Of a DNA stretch of 64,000 nt, positions 58,049 to 64,000 are shown piece after piece. The position numbers were made by a program, and so were the translations under genes. Numbering within the stretch: the stretch's first letter is position 1; each line of letters begins with the position of its first letter. Below the pieces are notes generated by a model, which was not told the DNA's origin, did no database searches, and saw only the letters and a list, made by a program, of their open reading frames with translations. The DNA is from Chloroflexota bacterium (GTDB taxonomy: Bacteria; Chloroflexota; Anaerolineae; Anaerolineales; Villigracilaceae), in assembly GCA_016866215.1 (NCBI GenBank), contig VGNE01000007.1, positions 33,565 to 97,564 on the forward strand, written 5' to 3'.

Positions 58049-58420
58049 CTACAGCACTTCCGGGGCCAGCGACACGATCTTCATATAACCCATGTCGCGC
58101 AGTTCGCGTGCCACTGGACCAAAGATACGAGTACCCCTCGGGTTCTCACCATCGGCATCCAGAATGACCGCGGCGTTATCATCAAAGCGAATATACGAAC
58201 CATCCTCACGACGCCATTCCTTCGTACAGCGTACAATGACAGCTTTCACAACTTCGCTTTTCTTCACAGAACCTTGCGGCGCAGCAGCTTTTACAGTTGC
58301 TACCACAACATCGCCAATGGATCCATATTTTCGACGGGAACCGCCCAATACTTGAATAACAAGTATTTCACGCGCGCCGGTATTATCAGCAACTTTTAAT
58401 CGAGATTCCTGCTGAATCAT
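58049..58420 (-). CDS. rplN: 50S ribosomal protein L14
   Basis: A 123-residue L14 (uL14): [57 protein letters not shown] and [20 protein letters not shown]. Normal length, in the standard place between rpsQ and rplX. Confidence 0.98.
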   Translation of the reverse strand: MIQQESRLKVADNTGAREILVIQVLGGSRRKYGSIGDVVVATVKAAAPQGSVKKSEVVKAVIVRCTKEWRREDGSYIRFDDNAAVILDADGENPRGTRIFGPVARELRDMGYMKIVSLAPEVL

Positions 58421-58423
58421 GGT

Positions 58424-58696
58424 CTATTCTCCTACACCCTGATCCGCAGTGCGCGTCTCACGCTTGATAACGGACTCAACAACCCAGCGCTTCTCACGGG
58501 ACAGCGGGCGGGATTCCACGATCTGAACCTCGTCACCCATCTGACAGCCGATCTCGTCATGAGCCTTCACCCGCATACTGGAAAACACAACCTTTTTGTA
58601 AAGAGGATGCCGGAATTTACGTGTGATCTCCACTACGACCGTCTTGGTCATTTTATTACTGGTAACTACACCAGTCATACGCCGACGATTATTCAT
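58424..58696 (-). CDS. rpsQ: 30S ribosomal protein S17
   Basis: A 90-residue S17 (uS17): RRRMTGVVTSNKMTKTVVVE, RKFRHPLYKKVVFSSMRVKA and GDEVQIVESRPLSREKRWVV. Its start overlaps the rpmC stop by four bases. Confidence 0.97.
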   Translation of the reverse strand: MNNRRRMTGVVTSNKMTKTVVVEITRKFRHPLYKKVVFSSMRVKAHDEIGCQMGDEVQIVESRPLSREKRWVVESVIKRETRTADQGVGE

Positions 58697-58911
58697 TTAG
58701 CACCTTCCACTGCCACACGCTCTGTTTCGCGCAGGATTGTCACCATCCGAGCGATATCACGGCGCAAAACTTTCAGATGGCTGGAGTCAGTCAACTGACC
58801 TGTAACCTGCTGAAAACGCAATTTCATCATCTCATCGCGCGCATCCACGATCCTGGTACGAATCTCTTCAGCAGCCAATTTGCGAATCTCTTCGACTTTC
58901 ATTGCCTTCAT
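58693..58911 (-). CDS. rpmC: 50S ribosomal protein L29
   Basis: A 72-residue L29 (uL29), a two-helix protein at the exit tunnel where SRP and trigger factor dock: EEIRKLAAEEIRTRIVDARD, EMMKLRFQQVTGQL and VLRRDIARMVTILRE. Confidence 0.95.
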   Translation of the reverse strand: MKAMKVEEIRKLAAEEIRTRIVDARDEMMKLRFQQVTGQLTDSSHLKVLRRDIARMVTILRETERVAVEGAK

Positions 58912-58913
58912 AA

Positions 58914-59333
58914 TTATTCTCCTCCGGCGTGACGACCCACAACTTTGGTCTTGATGGAGAATTTATATTGGGCGCTCTTCAATGCAGCGATCGCAATATC
59001 GGAGGACAAACCACTAACCTCAAACATGATACGGCCAGGTTTGACAACAGCCACATAGTACTCCACGTTCCCTTTACCGGACCCCATGCGGGTTTCCGGC
59101 GGTTTGTGCGTGAACGGCTTGGCCGGGAATATACGAATCCAGATCTTACCGCGACGCTTCATCCCTCGAACGATAGTGCGACGTGCGGCTTCAATTTGAC
59201 GGGTTGTAACCCAACCCGGTTCCAACGCCTGCAGACCGAATTCGCCGAAGGAAACTTCCGCACCGCGGAGAGCTTTTCCTGTCATGCGACCGCGCATCTG
59301 CTTGCGCCACTTTACACGTTTCGGCATCAACAT
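58914..59333 (-). CDS. rplP: 50S ribosomal protein L16
   Basis: A 139-residue L16 (uL16): [60 protein letters not shown] and [20 protein letters not shown]. Two bases before rpmC. Confidence 0.98.
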   Translation of the reverse strand: MLMPKRVKWRKQMRGRMTGKALRGAEVSFGEFGLQALEPGWVTTRQIEAARRTIVRGMKRRGKIWIRIFPAKPFTHKPPETRMGSGKGNVEYYVAVVKPGRIMFEVSGLSSDIAIAALKSAQYKFSIKTKVVGRHAGGE

Positions 59334-59365
59334 ATCAAAAACCTCATCTCAAAGCGACGTCGCGA

Positions 59366-60115
59366 TTACTCGCTGACGTACACGCCTTCCGTCGCTTCGG
59401 CTTTTTCTTCTATTTCAGGAGTGACTTCACCCTTGTAAATCCAAACCTTGATACCAATTTGACCATAAGTTGTTAATGCTTCGGTTGCGGCAAAATCCAG
59501 ATTCGCGCGCAGAGTTTGCAAAGGGACGCGGCCTTCCCGCAACCACACATCGCGGGACATCTCCGCCCCACCCAAACGGCCTCCTACCAAAATCTTGATG
59601 CCTTCAGCGCCTTGCTTAATGGCCTGCTGAATGGCGCGTTTCATCGCACGACGGTAGGCGATACGGCGGACAAGTTGGTCGGCAATATTCCTAGCGACCA
59701 GCGTCGCATCTGTATCCGGAGAGGAAATTTCCTTAATATCCAATTCAACTTTTTTGCCCACCAGGGTTTCAAGCGCCTGGCGGATTTTCTTGACGCCCTC
59801 GCCCTTGCGACCGATCAATATGCCGGGCTTGGCTGTGTGAATGGAAATTCGGACCTTGCCGGGTGTGCGCTCCACATCAATACGGGAGATACCTGCCTTG
59901 CCATCTTTAACCGCATCAGGTAATTGCTTGCGCAACCCAAGGACCTTCTCATTCGCAGCGGTTCCGCCTTTTGAGAATTTACCAACCAACAAATTGCGGA
60001 TGGCAAAATCCTGATGTAGCTGCTGGCGATATGTGCTTCCCTCAGCGAACCAACGGCCGCCCCAGGGTTGATTGATACCCAGACGAAAACCAACGGGATG
60101 TACTTTACGACCCAT
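59366..60115 (-). CDS. rpsC: 30S ribosomal protein S3
   Basis: A 249-residue S3 (uS3): MGRKVHPVGFRLGINQPWGG, the KH domain IHTAKPGILIGRKGEGVKKI, and GRLGGAEMSRDVWLREGRVP. The C-terminal tail (IEEKAEATEGVYVSE) is acidic. Confidence 0.97.
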   Translation of the reverse strand: MGRKVHPVGFRLGINQPWGGRWFAEGSTYRQQLHQDFAIRNLLVGKFSKGGTAANEKVLGLRKQLPDAVKDGKAGISRIDVERTPGKVRISIHTAKPGILIGRKGEGVKKIRQALETLVGKKVELDIKEISSPDTDATLVARNIADQLVRRIAYRRAMKRAIQQAIKQGAEGIKILVGGRLGGAEMSRDVWLREGRVPLQTLRANLDFAATEALTTYGQIGIKVWIYKGEVTPEIEEKAEATEGVYVSE

Positions 60116-60125
60116 AAAATTCTCC

Positions 60126-60473
60126 TTACGCCGCGCGTCCGCGCTCGCGCAAAATAACAGTTAAGTGTGAACTGCGGCGTAATATCGGTTTGAAACGACC
60201 ACGAGCGCCGAAACGTCTCCACTTGCGGGTGGGAGCTTCGTCAGCTGTGATTTTTTCAACGTACAAATCATCGCGGCTTACACCGAAGTTCTCCTCGGCA
60301 TTTGCCACCGCAGAAGCAACCAGTTTTTGCACAGGCAAAGCAGCGCGCTTGTTCACAAAACGCAGAATCTCCATTGCTTCGTTGGCACTTTTGCCACGCA
60401 CCATATCAATTACGATGCGCACCTTCTGGGCAGAATGGGAAAGATAGCGAATTTTTGCTTGAATGGCTTGCAT
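60126..60473 (-). CDS. rplV: 50S ribosomal protein L22
   Basis: A 115-residue L22 (uL22): IRYLSHSAQKVRIVIDMVRG, AALPVQKLVASAVANAEENF, and the long hairpin APTRKWRRFGARGRFKPILR that lines the exit tunnel. Confidence 0.97.
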   Translation of the reverse strand: MQAIQAKIRYLSHSAQKVRIVIDMVRGKSANEAMEILRFVNKRAALPVQKLVASAVANAEENFGVSRDDLYVEKITADEAPTRKWRRFGARGRFKPILRRSSHLTVILRERGRAA

Positions 60474-60484
60474 CTCTCTATCTC

Positions 60485-60757
60485 CTACGCGGCTTTCTCG
60501 CTGGTCTGATGACCGCGGAATGTGCGTGTTGGGGCAAATTCGCCTAAACGATGACCGACCATGTTTTCAGTAATGTAGATAGGGACATGGCGGCGTCCAT
60601 CATGAACCGCAATGGTGTGTCCAACCATCTGTGGGAAAATCACAGAGGCGCGACTCCACGTACGGATGACTTTCTTCTCGTTCTTTTGATTCATAGCCTC
60701 AATGCGTTTGAGTAATTTTGACTCAATGAAGGGGCCTTTTTTTAATGATCGTGACAT
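60485..60757 (-). CDS. rpsS: 30S ribosomal protein S19
   Basis: A 90-residue S19 (uS19): [73 protein letters not shown]. Standard position between rplB and rplV. Confidence 0.98.
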   Translation of the reverse strand: MSRSLKKGPFIESKLLKRIEAMNQKNEKKVIRTWSRASVIFPQMVGHTIAVHDGRRHVPIYITENMVGHRLGEFAPTRTFRGHQTSEKAA

Positions 60758-60779
60758 CTATGCGTACCTCGTCTAATTC

Positions 60780-61616
60780 TTAGCGGCTCGTCTTACTACG
60801 ACGGCGCACAATGTACTGATCGGTCTTCTTGTTGCGGCGGGTCTTCTTACCGAGTGTGGGTTTGCCCCACGGGCTCTTGGGACCTGAAAGACCGATTGGC
60901 TGGCGTCCTTCACCACCCCCGTGAGGATGGTCGCGTGGACTCATCGCAGAACCGCGAACTGTAGGACGAATGCCCATGTGACGTTTGCGACCCGCTTTAC
61001 CCAGTTTAATGTTACCGTGGTCAAGATTACCAATCTGACCAATCGTTGCGTAACAAACCTGATGAATGAGGCGAACTTCACCGGAGGGCATACGTACCTG
61101 TGCAAAATCGCCTTCCTTAGCAAGCAATTGTGCCGCTCCGCCTGCCGAGCGAACGAGTTGCGCGCCCTTGCCCTCTTTCATTTCAATATTGTGGATCAAA
61201 GTACCGACCGGGATATTGCTAATTGGAAGGGCGTTGCCGGGACGAATTTCAGCGGTAGGACCGGACACGATGATATCGCCGACCTTCAGTTCCAAAGGCG
61301 CGATAATATATCGTTTCTCGCCATCCACATAAAATAGAAGAGCCAGGCGGGCTGTACGATTTGGATCATATTCAACCGCGGCTACTTTCGCAGGGATACC
61401 ATGTTTCTCACGCTTGAAGTCAACAATTCGAATGAAACGACGAGCGCCGCCGCCACGATGTCGAACCGTTACCCGACCATGAGCATTACGACCGCCATGT
61501 CTTGGTCTGGTTACCAATAATGAACGCTCGGGTGTGCTTTTTGTGATTTCTTCAAAGGTATAACCAGTCATACCACGTGTGCCAGGCGTTACCGGTTTAT
61601 ATTTTTTGACTGCCAT
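60780..61616 (-). CDS. rplB: 50S ribosomal protein L2
   Basis: A 278-residue L2 (uL2): [40 protein letters not shown] and the peptidyl-transferase-proximal [20 protein letters not shown] with its conserved histidine. Its start overlaps the rplW stop by one base (TAATG). Confidence 0.98.
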   Translation of the reverse strand: MAVKKYKPVTPGTRGMTGYTFEEITKSTPERSLLVTRPRHGGRNAHGRVTVRHRGGGARRFIRIVDFKREKHGIPAKVAAVEYDPNRTARLALLFYVDGEKRYIIAPLELKVGDIIVSGPTAEIRPGNALPISNIPVGTLIHNIEMKEGKGAQLVRSAGGAAQLLAKEGDFAQVRMPSGEVRLIHQVCYATIGQIGNLDHGNIKLGKAGRKRHMGIRPTVRGSAMSPRDHPHGGGEGRQPIGLSGPKSPWGKPTLGKKTRRNKKTDQYIVRRRSKTSR

Positions 61617-61921
61617 TATTGCACCCCTTCAAAGATCTCGAGGGGTTTACTTCCCTCGGCCAGGGTCACAATGGCCTTTTTGAACGAAGGACGGCGAACC
61701 AACATGCGGCGAGCACGAGTACGACGGCCACGTTTTGCAGGCGCGTTGAGAATATTTACGCGAGCCACAGTGACCTCAAATAGTGTTTCAATCGCATCCT
61801 TCACCATACTGCGAGTCGCTTCATTGGCGACGACAAAAACATACTGACTGAGTTTGCTGGATTGATAACTGGATTTCTCAGTTACCAACGGGCGGACGAG
61901 GACATTATATAAATTGGTCAT
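61616..61921 (-). CDS. rplW: 50S ribosomal protein L23
   Basis: A 101-residue L23 (uL23): [60 protein letters not shown]. It forms part of the tunnel-exit docking site for trigger factor and SRP. Confidence 0.97.
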   Translation of the reverse strand: MTNLYNVLVRPLVTEKSSYQSSKLSQYVFVVANEATRSMVKDAIETLFEVTVARVNILNAPAKRGRRTRARRMLVRRPSFKKAIVTLAEGSKPLEIFEGVQ

Positions 61922-61930
61922 GTCTCTTTC

Positions 61931-62560
61931 CTATCCAAGGTGCGCTACAAGCGCATCAATTGTCTTGAGCGGCAAGACAACCTTATCAAATTTAAGTACG
62001 TCACGCACATTAATGTAACTGGCGAGTAATACTTTGGCGCTCTCAATATTATCGGCAGAGCGCATGACAGTGTCATAGTTCTGGTCTTTGGCAGGCATCA
62101 ACACCAACACAGATGATGTACCAATCAAGTTTCCCAACATCTCAGCCATCTGGCGGGTTTTGGCTTCTTTAATATCGAAGGCCTCCACGACCACGATACC
62201 GGACTCAGCGGCTTTAACTGATAAGGCAGACCGAAGTGCGGCCAGGCGCATTTTCTTTGGCATGCGTTGCTCATAACTGCGGGGATGGGGGGTATGAATA
62301 CGGCCACCACCAACCCACTGCGCCGCACGGGTGGATCCTTGGCGGGCTCGGCCTGTGCCCTTCTGCTTCCACGGCTTTCGGCCACCCCCTGCAACTTCAG
62401 AACGCACTTTTGTCTCGTGCGTACCGAGACGTGCGTTGGCCATCTGGCGAGTATAAGCCTGATGCATCAGGTCAACATTTACAGGGGCTTCGAACAATAT
62501 CGCAGGCAATTCGATCTCGCGAATTTTCTTACCCTTCAAATCAAGAACATCTACTTTCAT
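61931..62560 (-). CDS. rplD: 50S ribosomal protein L4
   Basis: A 209-residue L4 (uL4): TRQMANARLGTHETKVRSEV, GGGRKPWKQKGTGRARQGST and TPHPRSYEQRMPKKMRLAAL. In many bacteria L4 represses the S10 operon. Confidence 0.97.
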   Translation of the reverse strand: MKVDVLDLKGKKIREIELPAILFEAPVNVDLMHQAYTRQMANARLGTHETKVRSEVAGGGRKPWKQKGTGRARQGSTRAAQWVGGGRIHTPHPRSYEQRMPKKMRLAALRSALSVKAAESGIVVVEAFDIKEAKTRQMAEMLGNLIGTSSVLVLMPAKDQNYDTVMRSADNIESAKVLLASYINVRDVLKFDKVVLPLKTIDALVAHLG

Positions 62561-62587
62561 GGAATATGGCTCCCGTTTCCTGCGCGC

Positions 62588-63220
62588 TTATTGCTTGCGC
62601 GCTTCCTTAATCGTGACGAGACTACCCTTGCCACCGGGAACAGCGCCATTAATGGCAATCAGGTTGCGTTCCGCATCAACCATGACAACTTTAATGTTTT
62701 GTGCTGTGACACGGTCTGTGCCCATATGACCCGGCCCTCGCGCGCCTTTGTACACACGGCCTGGTGTGGTACCTGATCCACGCGAACCGGGGGCGCGGTG
62801 ACGGTCAGATGTGCCGTGTGTGGCATTCATGCCGTGGAAGTGATAGCGTTTAACAGCTCCGGCAAAGCCCTTACCTTTGCTGACACCCATCACATCCACA
62901 CGTTCGCCAACTGCAAAAGCATCGCTGACTGTTACTTTGTCGCCGATCTTTAATCCGTGGTCCTTGGTGCGAAATTCCCGCAGGAAACGCATAGGGGAAG
63001 TCTCACTGACTTTCAGGTGACCCAATTGACCGCCCGTCAGGCGTTTGGGATTCGCTTCGCCAAAACCGAGTTGCACCGATGAATAACCCTCCTTTTCGGG
63101 CATACGAATCTGGGTAACATAACATGGCCCAGCTTCGATGAGTGTAACCGTATAGGCAACACCTTGTTCATCGAAGATCTGGGTCATGCCAATCTTCTTT
63201 CCTATTAGCCCTTTCAACAT
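62588..63220 (-). CDS. rplC: 50S ribosomal protein L3
   Basis: A 210-residue L3 (uL3) from ATG 63220 (MLKGLIGKKIGMTQIFDEQG) behind AAGGAG. GVSKGKGFAGAVKRYHFHGM and GRVYKGARGPGHMGTDRVTA contain the peptidyl-transferase-side loop. The spacer to rpsJ is unusually long. Confidence 0.97.
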   Translation of the reverse strand: MLKGLIGKKIGMTQIFDEQGVAYTVTLIEAGPCYVTQIRMPEKEGYSSVQLGFGEANPKRLTGGQLGHLKVSETSPMRFLREFRTKDHGLKIGDKVTVSDAFAVGERVDVMGVSKGKGFAGAVKRYHFHGMNATHGTSDRHRAPGSRGSGTTPGRVYKGARGPGHMGTDRVTAQNIKVVMVDAERNLIAINGAVPGGKGSLVTIKEARKQ

Positions 63221-63396
63221 AATCAATTTTCTCCTTCAGAAGATATTGACGAGACTGCCAGCCGGGGCATCGGCCGCATCATCTCCGTGCAGCGCAGTCA
63301 GAAAGTCTGGTGCGAAGCGGTTGTGTCGGTTCTACAACACAGACCTGCTCTTGCGCTGTCTCAAATAATCCGCATATTTTCGCGGTTATTCATTAA
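63221..63396 (-). other. Long spacer between rpsJ and rplC with pairing potential
   Basis: About 176 bases without a gene, whereas the other gaps between rpsJ and rpsM are mostly under 75 bases. On the minus strand GGTCTGTGTTGT can pair with ACAACCGCTTCGCACCAGAC and further GC-rich segments follow (GGCCGATGCCCCGGCTGGC). It may be a regulatory leader within the S10 operon or hold an internal promoter. Confidence 0.4.
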
Positions 63397-63705
63397 CTAA
63401 ATTTTGATCTCGATATCAACACCTGCGGGCAGGTTCAAACGCATCAACATATCAATTGTCTTTGAATCCGGATCAAGCACATCTATCAAGCGGTTATGTG
63501 TGCGGATCTCAAAGTGCTCGTGAGAGTCTTTGTCAATAAAAGCAGAGCGGCGTATTGTAAAGCGTTCCTTCTTGCTTGGCAAGGGGACGGGACCAACGAC
63601 ATGGGCACCCGTGCGCTCTGCGGTTTCGACAATCCGCTTTGCTGACTGGTCAAGAACGCGATGATCATAGGCTTTAAGGCGGATACGAATTTTTTGTTTT
63701 GCCAT
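63397..63705 (-). CDS. rpsJ: 30S ribosomal protein S10
   Basis: A 102-residue S10 (uS10, NusE): [60 protein letters not shown] and [20 protein letters not shown]. It doubles as a NusG-linked antitermination factor. First gene of the S10 cluster, 11 bases after tuf. Confidence 0.98.
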   Translation of the reverse strand: MAKQKIRIRLKAYDHRVLDQSAKRIVETAERTGAHVVGPVPLPSKKERFTIRRSAFIDKDSHEHFEIRTHNRLIDVLDPDSKTIDMLMRLNLPAGVDIEIKI

Positions 63706-63716
63706 CATATCTCACT

Positions 63717-64000
63717 TTACTCGACGATCTTGGTCACGACACCCGCGCCGACGGTCAGACCGCCTTCACGAATGGCAAATTTGGAACCCTGCTCAAGCGC
63801 CACAGGCACGATCAACTCAACCGTCAGGTTCACATTATCGCCAGGCATGACCATTTCCACGCCTTCCGGCAGAGTAATATCTCCCGTCACGTCCATCGTG
63901 CGAATGTAGAACTGCGGACGATAGCCGCTGAAGAAGGCCTTGTGACGTCCGCCTTCTTCCTTCTTCAACACGTATACTTCCGCCAAAAACTTCTTGTGCG
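63717..64000 (-). CDS. tuf: Elongation factor Tu, C-terminal part (window edge)
   Basis: The last ~93 residues of EF-Tu: [40 protein letters not shown] and [20 protein letters not shown], ending [11 protein letters not shown]. The rest lies beyond the window. It precedes rpsJ, the standard str-S10 junction. Confidence 0.97.
   Translation of the reverse strand, partial: HKKFLAEVYVLKKEEGGRHKAFFSGYRPQFYIRTMDVTGDITLPEGVEMVMPGDNVNLTVELIVPVALEQGSKFAIREGGLTVGAGVVTKIVE

Noticed and set aside
57674..58399. 241-codon plus-strand frame opposite rplX and rplN
   Set aside because: It is the antisense shadow of two certain ribosomal genes, with histidine/threonine-rich composition and no ribosome site.

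Overview
The window most likely comes from a member of the Chloroflexota, probably class Anaerolineae. This is an inference from the gene complement (B12-dependent class II ribonucleotide reductase with NrdR, cytochrome bd with a fused CydDC exporter, lipoate-ligase and lipoyl-carrier gene sets, Y1-transposase repeats) and from the very repeat-rich intergenic DNA; no database search was run. A roughly 17.4 kb S10-spc-alpha ribosomal superoperon fills the right end on the minus strand. Layout: (1) 1-11.3 kb carries an electron-transfer module: a membrane HdrD-like iron-sulfur protein, a small zinc-motif protein, two lipoyl-carrier (GcvH/LbpA-like) proteins, a lipoate-protein ligase, a fused iron-sulfur/membrane-anchor subunit and a cytoplasmic molybdopterin oxidoreductase resembling SoeA. 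The combination recalls the sHdr-LbpA sulfur-oxidation pathway with a sulfite dehydrogenase. (2) 11.4-16.8 kb is a patchwork of mobile and defence DNA: a C-terminal relic of a restriction-methyltransferase-type protein, a Y1 (RAYT) transposase between perfect palindromes, an AT-rich two-gene operon for a catalytically degenerate long prokaryotic Argonaute plus a protein with C-terminal membrane helices, an orphan antitoxin, and a second broken copy of the nrdJ 3' end. (3) 16.8-25.3 kb: nrdJ interrupted by a 448-residue intein, nrdR with candidate NrdR boxes, a likely small RNA or attenuated leader with a consensus promoter, then RNase J, Pcm and MutY. (4) 25.3-38.3 kb: a membrane glycosyltransferase operon, a Crp-family remnant, cydA-cydB-cydDC, a cupin remnant, a DMT exporter and a glycosidase-fold protein. 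(5) 38.3-45.3 kb: an unusual array of small toxin-antitoxin-like modules and surface proteins. Three modules share one promoter/operator-like element, four copies of one lipoprotein leader precede different genes, and a chimeric surface protein has borrowed a lipoprotein tail. (6) 45.3-64 kb: MazG, then rpsI-rplM-truA-rplQ-rpoA-rpsD-rpsK-rpsM-rpmJ-map-adk-secY and the full spc and S10 clusters up to the 3' part of tuf. Two themes cut across the window. First, several families of palindromic repeats are dispersed between genes and also sit in frame inside coding sequences (the HdrD-like gene, the SoeB/C-like gene, the glycosyltransferase, cydDC, the glycosidase-like gene, mazG). Second, duplicated gene ends and leaders show active recombination in the accessory regions. 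The best candidate for a little-described system is the Argonaute plus membrane-protein operon at 12966-16354; the lipoyl-carrier/molybdoenzyme module and the leader/toxin-antitoxin array come next.
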